Shown in pieces: positions 43,513-52,507 of a DNA stretch of 64,000 nucleotides. The stretch covers positions 116,255-180,254 of the forward strand of contig JASCPH010000001.1 in the NCBI GenBank assembly GCA_029959545.1, read 5' to 3'. The notes beneath the pieces are model-generated. The model was not told where the DNA came from. It saw only the letters and a list, made by a program, of their open reading frames with translations, and did not search any database. The translations under genes were made by a program, and so were the position numbers. The number at the start of each line of letters is the position of its first letter. The stretch's first letter is position 1. This DNA comes from Microbacteriaceae bacterium PS02066 (lineage in GTDB: Bacteria; Actinomycetota; Actinomycetes; Actinomycetales; Microbacteriaceae).

Positions 43513-45978
43513 ATGCAGCAGGGGGCGGGCCCATCCGATCAGACGCTGTCGATCGCCGATCCGGACACCGGCCTCGACGCTGGGGAGGCGGCACGGCGCC
43601 TCGTCGCGGGCCTCGGCAACTCGGTCGACGCCGACACATCGCGCAGCGTCTGGAACATCGTCCGCGCCAACGTGTTCACCCTCTTCAACGGCATCGTCGG
43701 AGCATGCTTCCTGGTGCTGCTGCTAGTGGGACGGTGGCAGGACGCCCTGTTCGGCCTGGCCGCCTTCGCCAACGCGATCATCGGCACGGTGCAGGAGTTC
43801 CGCGCGAAGCGCGCCCTGGATCGCCTGGCGCTGTTGAATGCCCCGCGCGCCCGGGTACGACGCGACAGCCGTGAGGCCGAGATCGCGCCGGCGGAAGTGG
43901 TGCTCGGCGACGTGCTCGTGCTGCGGGCGGGCGATCAGATCGCCGCGGATGCGGTGCTGGAGCGCTCTGTCGCGCTGCAGGTCGACGAGTCGATGCTGAC
44001 CGGCGAATCGGATGCGGTAGACAAGCGCCCAGGCGACGAGGTGCTCTCGGGTTCGATCGTCGTGGGCGGCGAGGGCGATGCGCGGGTCGACAAGGTCGGT
44101 GCCGATTCCTACGCGAATCGCTTCCAGTCCGAGGCCAAGCGCTTCTCGATGGTGCGCAGCGAGCTTCGCACGAGCATCGACCGCGTGCTGAAGTGGGTGA
44201 GCTGGGGGATCGGGCCGATCGGTCTGCTCGTGCTCAATGCGCAGGTGATGGTCGCGGGCGGGTGGGCGGTCATCTTCTCCGAGGGGCGCTGGGAGCAGGC
44301 GGTCGTCAACACCATCGCGTCGCTCACCGCGATGATCCCGCTGGGTCTCGTTCTCATGACCTCGATCGCGTTCGCCGTGGGGGCGGCGAAGCTCGCGGCC
44401 AAGCAGGTGCTGGTCAACGAGCTGCCGGCCGTGGAAGGACTCGCCAGGGTCGACGTCATCTGCCTCGACAAGACCGGCACGCTGACCGAGGGGGAGATCG
44501 CTTTCGACGCCGCGCATCCACTGCCGGATGCGCCGGGTGGCTGGGAGGAGGCGCTCGCCTGGTACGGCGCGGCTCCCGATGCCAACGCCACGGCGCGGTG
44601 TCTGCGGGAGCCGTACCCGAACGCGCCCGACACTGCGCCGACCGCACGGATCGGCTTCTCGTCCGCCCGCAAGTGGAGCGCGGTCTCGCTGGCGGGGGCG
44701 ACCTGGGTGCTCGGCGCTCCCGAGATGGTGTTCCCCGAAGAGGCGACCGATGCCGCATCCGTCCTCGGGGGACTCGTGACCGCGCTCGCCTCGCAGGGGT
44801 TGCGCACGCTCGTGCTGGCGCAGGCGACGGTCGAACTCGACGAGAGCGACGTGGCCCAGGAGCGCCTACCGGCACCGCTCCGCGCCGTCGCGGTCGTCAC
44901 GTTCCGGGAGCGCGTGCGCCCGGACGCGGCGCAGACCCTCTCCTACTTCCATGCACAGGGCGTCGGCGTGCGCATCATCTCGGGTGACAACCCGCGCACG
45001 GTCGCCGCCATCGCCCGCGATGTGGGGCTCGATGTCGCCGAGGGATACGACGCGCGTGCGCTTCCCGAGGATCAGGAGGCGCTGGCAGAGGTCCTCGAGA
45101 CGAACGCCGTGTTCGGGCGGGTCACCCCCGAGCAGAAGAAGGCGATGGTGCTCGCCCTGCAGAGCCGCGGGCACACCGTCGCGATGACGGGAGACGGCGT
45201 CAACGACGCGCTCGCCATCAAGAGCGCCGACATGGGGATCGCGATGAACTCCGGCGCCGCAGCGACCAAGGCCGTCGCGCGCCTCGTGCTGCTGGACGGC
45301 AGGTTCTCGCACCTGCCCGACGTCGTCGCCGAGGGGCGCCAGGTCATCGCGAACATCGAGCGCGTCTCGATGCTGTTCCTCACCAAGACCGCCTACGCGA
45401 CGGCACTTGCCATTCTGTTCGGCACGCTCGTCCTGTCGTTCCCGTTCCTGCCGCGCCAGCTGTCCATCACCGACGGGCTGACCATCGGCATCCCCGCGTT
45501 CTTCCTCGCGCTCATGCCGAACGCCCGGCGCTACATCCCGGGCTTCCTGCCGCGCTCGCTCGCCTTCGCCCTGCCCTCGGGGCTCATCGTGGCGCTCACG
45601 CTCACCGGATACGCGCTCGTCGCACGTTCGATCGGGGTCGGGGAGGACCAGCTGCGCACGGGCTCGACCATCATCCTCGCCGTCGTCGGCATCTGGATCC
45701 TGTCGATCCTGTCGCGTCCGCTGAACCGTTTCAAAGTGATCGTGATCGGGGTCATGTTCCTCGCGCTGATCACGCTGTTCACGGTGCCGTTGTCCATCGA
45801 GTTCTTCCAGCTGGTCGATCCCGGCCGCGAGGGAGCGTACGCTCTGACACTGTTCGTGATCGTCGCGATCGGCGCGATCGAGATCGTGCGCTTGTTCCAC
45901 GTGCGGTTCGTGCGCGCCTCGCTCGCGCGTGCTCAGGGAGCGAAGGGGTCCGGCGCGGCATCCCTCGAGCGGAAGTAG
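43513..45978 (+). CDS. P-type cation-transporting ATPase (CtpE-like)
   Basis: 821 residues. The actuator motif is LTGES, the phosphorylation motif is DKTGTLTEG with Asp319, and TGDGVNDALAIKSADMGIAM is the hinge. The first helices and the MIPLGLVLMTSIAFAVGA membrane segment match the HAD-IC family of mycobacterial CtpE, which transports calcium. There are no N-terminal heavy-metal CxxC sites. Ion specificity is inferred only from family resemblance. Its last 46 nt overlap the convergent small membrane protein gene. Confidence 0.88.
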   Translation: MQQGAGPSDQTLSIADPDTGLDAGEAARRLVAGLGNSVDADTSRSVWNIVRANVFTLFNGIVGACFLVLLLVGRWQDALFGLAAFANAIIGTVQEFRAKRALDRLALLNAPRARVRRDSREAEIAPAEVVLGDVLVLRAGDQIAADAVLERSVALQVDESMLTGESDAVDKRPGDEVLSGSIVVGGEGDARVDKVGADSYANRFQSEAKRFSMVRSELRTSIDRVLKWVSWGIGPIGLLVLNAQVMVAGGWAVIFSEGRWEQAVVNTIASLTAMIPLGLVLMTSIAFAVGAAKLAAKQVLVNELPAVEGLARVDVICLDKTGTLTEGEIAFDAAHPLPDAPGGWEEALAWYGAAPDANATARCLREPYPNAPDTAPTARIGFSSARKWSAVSLAGATWVLGAPEMVFPEEATDAASVLGGLVTALASQGLRTLVLAQATVELDESDVAQERLPAPLRAVAVVTFRERVRPDAAQTLSYFHAQGVGVRIISGDNPRTVAAIARDVGLDVAEGYDARALPEDQEALAEVLETNAVFGRVTPEQKKAMVLALQSRGHTVAMTGDGVNDALAIKSADMGIAMNSGAAATKAVARLVLLDGRFSHLPDVVAEGRQVIANIERVSMLFLTKTAYATALAILFGTLVLSFPFLPRQLSITDGLTIGIPAFFLALMPNARRYIPGFLPRSLAFALPSGLIVALTLTGYALVARSIGVGEDQLRTGSTIILAVVGIWILSILSRPLNRFKVIVIGVMFLALITLFTVPLSIEFFQLVDPGREGAYALTLFVIVAIGAIEIVRLFHVRFVRASLARAQGAKGSGAASLERK

Positions 45979-46355
45979 CGCGAACCCAGCGGCGTCCAGA
46001 GGACGACGAGTAGGGCGATCTGCAGGGCGATCTGCACGAAGAGCAGGCCGTCCCAGGTGTCGCTGGTGACGATGGTGATCACGTGCAGCGTGAGCTGGAT
46101 GCCGATGTACACGGTCACGAGCAGCCGGGACAGTCGACTGCCCCGTGCGATTCCCGAGGCGACCGCGAGCGTCAGGAGCCCGAACAGGATGATGCCCGCG
46201 CCGATGAGCGAGACGGCCAGCACGTCGGCGGCGGCGACGTCGTACCGGCTCAGCAGCACGAGGATGCCGAGCACGACGTTGTAGGCACCGGTGAGGGAGA
46301 CCAGCACGACCGCGAGGGTCACCGCGACGGGGCGGCGGACGTGGTGCTGGTTCAC
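45933..46355 (-). CDS. Small integral membrane protein of unknown function
   Basis: 140 residues with four predicted membrane helices (about 12-34, 46-68, 80-98, 104-122) and a short charged tail. No family name can be given with confidence; it resembles the small four-helix membrane proteins found across Microbacteriaceae. The GTG at 46355 is supported by TATGGT 6 nt upstream. The 3' end overlaps the P-type ATPase gene by 46 nt on the other strand. Confidence 0.7.
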   Translation of the reverse strand: MNQHHVRRPVAVTLAVVLVSLTGAYNVVLGILVLLSRYDVAAADVLAVSLIGAGIILFGLLTLAVASGIARGSRLSRLLVTVYIGIQLTLHVITIVTSDTWDGLLFVQIALQIALLVVLWTPLGSRYFRSRDAAPDPFAP

Positions 46356-46361
46356 GCGACC

Positions 46362-46367
46362 ACCATA
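46362..46367 (-). promoter_or_regulatory. -10 box (TATGGT) of the small membrane protein gene
   Basis: On the minus strand TATGGT ends 6 nt before the GTG start, consistent with a leaderless transcript. Confidence 0.5.
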
Positions 46368-46380
46368 GCGGCCGCTCGGC

Positions 46381-47034
46381 TCAGCCGACCGAGCAGCCCA
46401 GCCGCGCCTGCGAGGCGCGCATCGCGTCGATCTCCGCGGTCTGGTTGACCTTCATCGTCTCCGCGACCTGGAGCACCCTGGGGATGCTGCCGCGCTCGAG
46501 CACCGCGTCGGCCATGGGGATGGCGCCCTCGTGGTGACGGATCATGAGCGTCAGGTACTGGCAGTCCAGCGCCGTGCCGGTCGCGCTGCGGAGTTCGGCC
46601 AGCTCCGCATCGGTGGCCATCCCCATCGAGGCGCGTACCTCGGCCGGGTCGGCGTCGGCTGCGGTGCCGTGCGAGCCATGACCGTCGGTGTCGTCCATCC
46701 AGCTCATGAGCGTGCCCTGCTGCGGCACGCCCCACTCGGTGAGCCACTCGAACATCATCCCGTTCTGAGCGGCTTGGCCCGTGGCGATGTCGTAGGAGAG
46801 CGCTCTGACCGTTTCGTCGTCGGTTTCCTCGTACGCGATCATCGCCATCTCGACCGCCTGGTCATGGTGCACCTGCATGTCGCGCGCGAACCCGATGTCG
46901 GCCGCGTTCGGCACGGCCGGGCCGTTGTCGAAGAGCGAGAAGCGCCCGATCGCGAAGCCGACGGCGATCACCGCCAGCGTGGCCAGGCCGGCGGCTATCC
47001 ACCGGCCCGGCCGGCGCTCAGCGACTCCGGTCAT
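46381..47034 (-). CDS. DUF305 family membrane-anchored protein
   Basis: 217 residues. One membrane helix at about 12-32 (WIAAGLATLAVIAVGFAIGRF) is followed by an extracytoplasmic four-helix DUF305 domain with paired histidines (FARDMQVHHDQAVEMA and LMIRHHEGAIPMAD) and several methionines, a pattern suggesting metal binding (copper has been proposed for relatives). The ATG at 47034 lies 4 nt after the stop of the DUF3105 gene, so the two form an operon, a recurrent actinobacterial pairing. The function is unproven. Confidence 0.87.
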   Translation of the reverse strand: MTGVAERRPGRWIAAGLATLAVIAVGFAIGRFSLFDNGPAVPNAADIGFARDMQVHHDQAVEMAMIAYEETDDETVRALSYDIATGQAAQNGMMFEWLTEWGVPQQGTLMSWMDDTDGHGSHGTAADADPAEVRASMGMATDAELAELRSATGTALDCQYLTLMIRHHEGAIPMADAVLERGSIPRVLQVAETMKVNQTAEIDAMRASQARLGCSVG

Positions 47035-47038
47035 CGGA

Positions 47039-47743
47039 TCACTGACGGCCGGGGGCGTCGACGCCGCCGCTGCACGCGGCGAGAGGCTCGGGAGCGTTCT
47101 GGCTGCGCCAGTACTCGGTGAAGAACTCGGGGATGCGGGAGTCGTCCGCCGCATCCAGCTTCAGCTGCGCGTTCCATGCGCTCAGTACGATGGGGGAGTC
47201 CAGGCCCTCATAGGGCGAGAGCAGCGTGTAGGTCTGCGGGAAGTAGCTCTTGAGGGCCGCGAGCTCGTCGTCGCCCACTCTGGCCGGGTCGTACGTGACC
47301 CAGATCGCGCCGTGCTCCATCGAGTGCACGGCGTTCTCGTTCGGGACGGGCTCGGTGTAGATGCCGCAGTTGAGCCAGAACGGGTTGTGCTCGCCGCCCG
47401 CCGGCGGGGTCTGCGGGTACTCGACCGGGCCCTCGACGTGGTTCGTGGTGTTGGAGAAGGTCTCGACGCCCTCGATGACGGCACCCGTTGAGTTCTGCGC
47501 CTGGTAGGTGACCGGCTTCGGCGTGAAGACGATCGAGGCGACCACGAGCGCGACGACGACGACCGCTGCACCCGAGCCGACGACCCACCACACGAGCTTG
47601 CTGCGCCGACGCTTGGCGAGCTGGCGCTGGTACTCGGCGAGCTTCTCCTGGCGGCGCTGCTCGCGCTCCTGCTTCTGGGAGCTGGCGATCTTCGCCTGCG
47701 TCGCGGGATTGCCGCTCTGGCGCTTGTCGGGCGTCGGGGTCAT
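47039..47743 (-). CDS. DUF3105 family membrane protein
   Basis: 234 residues. A highly charged cytoplasmic N-terminus (KQEREQRRQEKLAEYQRQLA) probably forms a coiled coil. One membrane helix follows at about 51-71, then the extracytoplasmic DUF3105 domain (EYPQTPPAGGEHNPFWLNCG, HSMEHGAIWVTYDP) with conserved His and Cys residues. The ATG at 47743 has GAGGAC upstream. It is the first gene of the pair with the DUF305 gene. The function is unknown. Confidence 0.87.
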   Translation of the reverse strand: MTPTPDKRQSGNPATQAKIASSQKQEREQRRQEKLAEYQRQLAKRRRSKLVWWVVGSGAAVVVVALVVASIVFTPKPVTYQAQNSTGAVIEGVETFSNTTNHVEGPVEYPQTPPAGGEHNPFWLNCGIYTEPVPNENAVHSMEHGAIWVTYDPARVGDDELAALKSYFPQTYTLLSPYEGLDSPIVLSAWNAQLKLDAADDSRIPEFFTEYWRSQNAPEPLAACSGGVDAPGRQ

Positions 47744-47813
47744 GTGATGTACGTCCTCGGGTGGGTGCGGGCACGGAAGGGCGGAACACGGGCCATGCTG
47801 TCGGCCCGCAAGG

Positions 47814-47819
47814 ATTGTA
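47814..47819 (-). promoter_or_regulatory. Candidate -10 box (TACAAT) of the DUF3105-DUF305 operon
   Basis: TACAAT on the minus strand lies about 70 nt before the ATG. Just beyond it is the short palindrome ATGCGAACGCAT (47819-47830), which could be an operator. Confidence 0.35.
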
Positions 47820-47878
47820 TGCGAACGCATTTTGTGTGGGCTGCGAAGACCTCACGGCCGCCGTCGGGGGAGCTCGGA

Positions 47879-47884
47879 TAGAAT
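47879..47884 (+). promoter_or_regulatory. Candidate -10 box (TAGAAT) of the Bcr/CflA-type gene
   Basis: TAGAAT lies about 73 nt before the proposed TTG start of the downstream MFS gene. No good -35 was found. Confidence 0.3.
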
Positions 47885-47957
47885 CGATGTGCCGCTCGAA
47901 TCGTTTCGAGTGCCGCCCGCCGCTCGGCGCCACCCTCTCTTGCGAACTGGTACCCCT

Positions 47958-49307
47958 TTGTCTGACGTCCCCGCTCCCGACCGCAACGAGACCACCGCCA
48001 CCGGTTCGGTGCGCGTGCCGCGCCCGGCGACGGGCGCGATCCGCACGCTCGGCTCGAACCCGGCGACCGCCCCCATCGTGCTGCACCCCGGCGATGCCAT
48101 GCCGACGTGGCGTCGCGTGCTGTACATCGTGTTGCTGGGCGCGCTCACCGCGCTCGGACCGTTCACGATCGACCTGTACCTCCCGGCGTTCCCCATCCTC
48201 GAGGCGGACTTCGACACGACCGCGGCGATGATCCAGTTGACCCTGACGGGCACGACCATCGGATTCGCCCTGGGCCAGCTCGTCGTCGGACCCCTCAGCG
48301 ACAAGCTGGGGCGCCGCGTCCCGCTGCTGATCGTGACCGGTCTTCACATCGTGGCGAGTGCGGCCGCCGCCTTCGCGCCGGATCTCGTGAGCCTGGGCGT
48401 GACCCGCGTGCTCATGGGCGCGGGCGCCGCGGCCGGCGGTGTCGTCGCGGCGGCGATCGTGCGCGACCTGTTCGGCGGACGTCGACTCGTGGTCATGCTC
48501 TCGCGGCTCGCCCTCGTCTCCGGCGTGGCCCCCGTCCTGGCGCCGCTCGTCGGCTCCTGGCTGCTGCAGGTCATGCCGTGGCGCGGGATCTTCGTCGTCC
48601 TCGCGATCTACGGCGTCGTCATGCTGGTGTCCGCCCTCGTCTTCATCCCTGAGACGCTTCCGCGTGCGCGCCGTCAGGAGCGGGGCTCGACGACGATCTG
48701 GCAGCGCTACCGGAGCGTGTTCAGCGACCGCGTCTTCGTGGGCGTGCTGATCATCGGCGGCATGACCTTCAGCGGGCTGTTCTCCTACCTGTCGGCGTCG
48801 TCGTTCCTGTTCCAGCAGAGTTATGGCTTCGACGCGCAGCAGTACGGACTGCTGTTCGCCGCGAACTCGGTCGGCCTCGTGATCGGGGTGCAGACCGCAT
48901 CCCGGCTCGCCGCCCGCTTCGGGCCGCAGTGGGTTCTGGCGTTCTCGACATCGGCTCTGGTGCTGACCGGTGCCGCCATCATCGTCGGCGATCAACTGCA
49001 CCTGGGCGTCTGGGGAACCGTCGTGCCGCTGTTCCTGTTCATGACCACGTGCGGATTCACCTTCCCGTGCGTGCAGGTGCTGGCGCTCGACCGGCACGGC
49101 AACGCGGCGGGAACCGCGCAGTCCATCATCGGAGCCACGAACTTCGGCGTCGCGGGCATCATCTCCCCGCTCGTGGGCGGACTCTCGCACGGGGCGCCCA
49201 TCTCGCCCACGACCATGGCTTCGGTGATGGTCGGCTGTGGCGTGATCGCCGCGCTGTCGCTCTGGTTCGTCGTGCGTCCGCGCACGGTCGCCCAGCTCGC
49301 GCCCTGA
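47958..49307 (+). CDS. MFS transporter, Bcr/CflA drug-resistance family
   Basis: About 449 residues from the TTG at 47958, with 12 membrane helices. The core begins TWRRVLYIVLLGALTALGPF with TIDLYLPAFP, the Bcr/CflA signature, and motif A is GPLSDKLGRRVPLLIVTGLH. It probably exports drugs or metabolites by proton antiport. The start is uncertain: the 47 residues before the ATG at 48099 are Pro/Ala/Thr-rich and not membrane-like, so 48099 is a real alternative. Confidence 0.85.
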   Translation: MSDVPAPDRNETTATGSVRVPRPATGAIRTLGSNPATAPIVLHPGDAMPTWRRVLYIVLLGALTALGPFTIDLYLPAFPILEADFDTTAAMIQLTLTGTTIGFALGQLVVGPLSDKLGRRVPLLIVTGLHIVASAAAAFAPDLVSLGVTRVLMGAGAAAGGVVAAAIVRDLFGGRRLVVMLSRLALVSGVAPVLAPLVGSWLLQVMPWRGIFVVLAIYGVVMLVSALVFIPETLPRARRQERGSTTIWQRYRSVFSDRVFVGVLIIGGMTFSGLFSYLSASSFLFQQSYGFDAQQYGLLFAANSVGLVIGVQTASRLAARFGPQWVLAFSTSALVLTGAAIIVGDQLHLGVWGTVVPLFLFMTTCGFTFPCVQVLALDRHGNAAGTAQSIIGATNFGVAGIISPLVGGLSHGAPISPTTMASVMVGCGVIAALSLWFVVRPRTVAQLAP

Positions 49308-49350
49308 TACACCATCGCGACCACACCCCGCGGATCCCGGATGCGCGTGC

Positions 49351-49356
49351 CAGACT
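49351..49356 (+). promoter_or_regulatory. -10 box (CAGACT) of the PAP2 gene
   Basis: CAGACT ends 6 nt before the ATG at 49363, the same spacing as other leaderless starts here. The first base is off-consensus. Confidence 0.4.
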
Positions 49357-49362
49357 GACGCG

Positions 49363-49986
49363 ATGAACCAGCCCAGCGCCTCTGCCCGCGGCATCCTGTG
49401 GGTCGGGGGAGTACTGGTCGCGATCGGAGTGGCGATCGGGGTGTGGATCGCGCTGAGCGGCGACGCCCCGTTCGCCATCGACACCGCCTGGAACGACCTG
49501 CTCGCCGCGTCCGCCTCGCCGTTTCTGACCCAGCTCTCACTGTTCCTCAACGTCGCCGGCGGAACGCTCGTCGGTTCGCTCGTCGTGCCCGTGGTCGGCG
49601 GGACGATCCTGATGCTGGCGAGACGTCCCTGGTCCGCCGCGACGCTCGTGATCGCGATCGCGGCGAGCGCGCTGGTCGTGCAGATCCTGAAGAACGTGTT
49701 CGCGCGGGGGCGTCCCGCCGACATGTCGGTGCTGAGCGACTTCGGTTCGTACCCGTCGGGCCATGTCGCGAACGCCGCCACGGTGGCGACCATGCTCGTC
49801 GTGCTGCTGCCACGGGTGTGGACGATCATAGTCGCCGCCGCGTGGGTGCTGCTCATGGCGTTCAGCCGCACCTACCTGCACGCGCACTGGCTCACGGACG
49901 CCATCGGCGGCATCGCCGTCGGCGTGGGCGTCGCGCTGGTGTGCGTCGCCCTCCTCGGACGCCGCCTCGAGCCCGAGCGCCGCTGA
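49363..49986 (+). CDS. PAP2 superfamily membrane phosphatase
   Basis: 207 residues with about six membrane helices. The three-part phosphatase motif is complete: KNVFARGRP, PSGH and SRTYLHAHWLTD. Relatives dephosphorylate undecaprenyl pyrophosphate or phosphatidic acid on the outer face of the membrane; the substrate here is not determined. The start is fixed by a -10-like box 6 nt upstream. Confidence 0.88.
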   Translation: MNQPSASARGILWVGGVLVAIGVAIGVWIALSGDAPFAIDTAWNDLLAASASPFLTQLSLFLNVAGGTLVGSLVVPVVGGTILMLARRPWSAATLVIAIAASALVVQILKNVFARGRPADMSVLSDFGSYPSGHVANAATVATMLVVLLPRVWTIIVAAAWVLLMAFSRTYLHAHWLTDAIGGIAVGVGVALVCVALLGRRLEPERR

Positions 49987-50040
49987 GCGGCGTCTTCGCT
50001 CGACCTGTCAAGAGCCGCCTCCCGCCGCGGGCGGCGGGCT

Positions 50041-50046
50041 TACCCT
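50041..50046 (+). promoter_or_regulatory. -10 box (TACCCT) of the SDR gene
   Basis: TACCCT ends 6 nt before the ATG at 50053, predicting a leaderless transcript. Confidence 0.5.
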
Positions 50047-50052
50047 CGCAGG

Positions 50053-51585
50053 ATGACGACGCTCTCCTCGCCCACCGGGCACGAGCCCGCCCTTCGCGCC
50101 CAGAACCGCGAGGACGGCTCGGCGCCGCTCGTGCTGGTACTGGGCGCCACCGGATACATCGGCGGACGGCTCACCCCGCGCCTGCTGGCCGCGGGCTATC
50201 GGGTGCGCGTGCTCTCCCGTGACGGCGAGCGCGTGCGGGCCCTGCCATGGGGGAGCGACGTGGAGATCGTCGAGGGCTCCGTCACCGACGCCGAAGCCAT
50301 GGCCGAGGCCTGTGACGGGGTCGACGTCGTGTACTACCTCGTGCACTCGATGGGGCAGGGCAAGGGGTTCGAGGACACCGACCTCGTCGCCGCGCGCACG
50401 GTCGCGGATGCGGCGGCCGCCGCATCCGTCTCGCGTCTCGTGTACCTGGGGGCGCTGCACCCCGAAGGCGTGCCGCTGTCGCCGCACCTCGCGAGCCGGG
50501 TGGAGGTCGGCGAGGTGTTCCTCGACAGCCCGGTTCCGACCGCGGTGCTCCAGGCGGGCATCGTCATCGGCTCGGGTTCCGCATCCTTCGAGATGATCCG
50601 CCACCTCACCGAGGTGCTGCCGTACATGCCGGCGCCGAAGTGGGTGCGCAACCGCGTGCAGCCGATCGCGGTGCGCGACGTGCTGTACTACCTGCTGGGG
50701 GCGGCGCGTCTCGCGCCCGAGGTCGACCGCGCTTTCGACATCGGTGGGCCGGACGCGCCCCGCTACGGCCAGATGATGAACGGCTACGCGGTCGAGGCGG
50801 GCCTCCCGCAGCGCCCCATCGCGCCGTTGCCGGTGCTGACGCCGGGACTCGCCTCGCACTGGGTCAACGTCGTCACCCCGGTGCCTCGTTCCATCGCGCG
50901 ACCGCTCATCGCCTCGCTGCAGAACGAGTGCGTCATCAAAGACCGCTCGATCGACGAGGTCATCCCGCCGCCGGAGGGCGGTCTCACCTCGTACCGGCGC
51001 GCCGTGCAGCTCGCGCTGGGGCGCGTGGACGCCGACGACATCGAGACGAGTTGGCAGGACGCCGAGGTCTCCGGGGTCCCCAGCGACCCGCTGCCGAGCG
51101 ACCCCGAGTGGGCGGGGCGGACGGTCTACACCGACGCGCGCAGCGCCGTGACGACCGCGTCCCCGGAGGATCTCTGGAGCGTCGTGGCGGGTATCGGCGG
51201 TGAGAACGGCTGGTACTCCACGCCGATCCTCTGGGCCGTGCGCGGGTGGATGGACCGCGCGGTGGGCGGCGTGGGTCTGCGCCGCGGCCGACGCAGCCGC
51301 ACCCGCGTCGCCGTCGGGGACGCGATCGACTTCTGGCGCGTCGAGGCGGTGGAGCCCGGACGGATGCTGCGGCTGCGCGCCGAGATGAAGGTGCCGGGGC
51401 TCGCGTGGCTCGAACTGTCGGTGACGCCCGAGGGCACCGGATCGCGCTACGACCAGCGGGCGGTGTTCTTCCCGCGCGGGCTCAGCGGCCGCCTGTACTG
51501 GCTCGCGGTCCTGCCGTTCCACGGCTTCGTCTTCCGCGGCATGGCCGAGCACATCATCGCGGCCGCGGAGACGCGTGAGCTCTGA
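50053..51585 (+). CDS. SDR-family NAD(P)-binding protein with C-terminal DUF2867 domain
   Basis: 510 residues. The N-terminal Rossmann domain (VLVLGATGYIGGRLTPRLLA, VYYLVHSMG, LVYLGALHPEG) is an atypical extended SDR of the NmrA/NAD(P)H-binding type. The C-terminal third, from about residue 370 (GENGWYSTPILWAVRGWMDR), is a START-like DUF2867 domain ending in a hydrophobic stretch (LYWLAVLPFHGFVFRGM) that may touch the membrane. This two-domain architecture is common in actinobacteria but its reaction is unknown. The gene stands just before the molybdenum cofactor genes without evident functional connection. Confidence 0.82.
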   Translation: MTTLSSPTGHEPALRAQNREDGSAPLVLVLGATGYIGGRLTPRLLAAGYRVRVLSRDGERVRALPWGSDVEIVEGSVTDAEAMAEACDGVDVVYYLVHSMGQGKGFEDTDLVAARTVADAAAAASVSRLVYLGALHPEGVPLSPHLASRVEVGEVFLDSPVPTAVLQAGIVIGSGSASFEMIRHLTEVLPYMPAPKWVRNRVQPIAVRDVLYYLLGAARLAPEVDRAFDIGGPDAPRYGQMMNGYAVEAGLPQRPIAPLPVLTPGLASHWVNVVTPVPRSIARPLIASLQNECVIKDRSIDEVIPPPEGGLTSYRRAVQLALGRVDADDIETSWQDAEVSGVPSDPLPSDPEWAGRTVYTDARSAVTTASPEDLWSVVAGIGGENGWYSTPILWAVRGWMDRAVGGVGLRRGRRSRTRVAVGDAIDFWRVEAVEPGRMLRLRAEMKVPGLAWLELSVTPEGTGSRYDQRAVFFPRGLSGRLYWLAVLPFHGFVFRGMAEHIIAAAETREL

Positions 51586-51594
51586 GACGCGTCG

Positions 51595-51600
51595 TAGGCT
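51595..51600 (+). promoter_or_regulatory. -10 box (TAGGCT) of the mog-moaE operon
   Basis: TAGGCT ends 7 nt before the ATG at 51608, predicting a leaderless transcript. Confidence 0.5.
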
Positions 51601-51607
51601 GACCGGT

Positions 51608-52081
51608 ATGCGTCTGGCCGCCGTCATCACCGTGTCCGATCGGTCCGCCGCCGGCGAGCGCGAGGACGCATCCGGACCCGTCGCGGTCGCGCAACTGCGC
51701 GCCGCGGGGTGGGAGTGCGCGCCGGCTCGTGTCGTCGCGGACGGCGTCGACAGCGTCGAGAGCGCACTGCGCGCGGCTCTCGCCGAGGGAGCGCAGCTCA
51801 TCGTCACCTCGGGGGGCACCGGTGTGTCGCCTCGGGATCAGACCCCCGAGGCGAGCGCACGCGTGATCGAGCGGGAGCTGCCGGGCATCGCGGAGGAGCT
51901 GCGTCGGCGCGGGGGCGAGAGCAAGCCTGCGGCGCTGCTCACCCGTGGTCTGGCCGGAACGGCGCAGGGCGCGTTCATCGTCAATCTGCCGGGCAAGCCT
52001 GCGGCGGTCGCGGAGGGCATGCCGCTGATCCTCGCCGTCGCCGACCACGTCATCGACCAGCTCGCCGGAGGAGATCACTGA
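51608..52081 (+). CDS. MogA/MoaB family molybdenum cofactor biosynthesis protein
   Basis: A 157-residue MoCF-fold protein that adenylylates molybdopterin before molybdenum insertion. The signatures are VITVSDRSAAGEREDASGP, LIVTSGGTGVSPRDQTPEA and GAFIVNLPGKPAAVAEGM. The start at 51608 was chosen from the leaderless -10 spacing. The stop overlaps the moaE ATG. Whether to call it mog or moaB cannot be settled from sequence alone. Confidence 0.92.
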   Translation: MRLAAVITVSDRSAAGEREDASGPVAVAQLRAAGWECAPARVVADGVDSVESALRAALAEGAQLIVTSGGTGVSPRDQTPEASARVIERELPGIAEELRRRGGESKPAALLTRGLAGTAQGAFIVNLPGKPAAVAEGMPLILAVADHVIDQLAGGDH

Positions 52082-52506
52082 TGCCCGTCGTCATCGCACG
52101 CGTGAGCGCCGAGCCCCTCGATCTCGACGCGCACCTCGCCGCCGTGGACAACGCCGCATCCGGCGCGCTCACCACGTTCGTGGGTCGTGTGCGCGACAAG
52201 GACCCCGACGCGCGCACCGCGGTCGTGGCCCTCGAGTATTCGGCCCACCCGGATGCGGAGCAGTTCCTGCACCGCATCGCCGAGCAGGCCATCGGTGACA
52301 CCGGTGCGCTCGTCGCCGTCAGCCACCGCATCGGCCGGCTGGAGGTCGGCGACGCCGCGGTCGTCATCGCCGTCGCCTCCGGACACCGGGACGCGGCCTT
52401 CACGGTGTGCCGCGAGGTGATCGAGCAGATCAAACGAGAGCTGCCGGTGTGGAAGCGCCAGGTCGAGTCCGACGGGACGACGGCCTGGAAGGGCCTGGGC
52501 GGCTGA
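52081..52506 (+). CDS. moaE: Molybdopterin synthase catalytic subunit MoaE
   Basis: 141 residues. With MoaD it converts cyclic pyranopterin monophosphate to molybdopterin. The conserved ALTTFVGRVRDKDPDA, LEYSAHPDAEQF, SHRIGRLEVGDAAVVIAVAS and LPVWKRQ with its catalytic lysine are present. It is translationally coupled to mog/moaB. The convergent moaD gene ends only 1 bp away. Confidence 0.95.
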   Translation: MPVVIARVSAEPLDLDAHLAAVDNAASGALTTFVGRVRDKDPDARTAVVALEYSAHPDAEQFLHRIAEQAIGDTGALVAVSHRIGRLEVGDAAVVIAVASGHRDAAFTVCREVIEQIKRELPVWKRQVESDGTTAWKGLGG

Positions 52507-52507
52507 C

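Noticed and set aside
43513..45978. P-type ATPase as a copper or heavy-metal exporter
   Set aside because: It lacks N-terminal CxxC domains and the CPC/SPC membrane motif. It resembles the CtpE/HAD-IC group instead.
47208..49871. An 887-codon minus-strand frame opposite the Bcr-type MFS and PAP2 genes
   Set aside because: It covers two conserved genes in antisense and reads as Arg/His-rich low-complexity protein.
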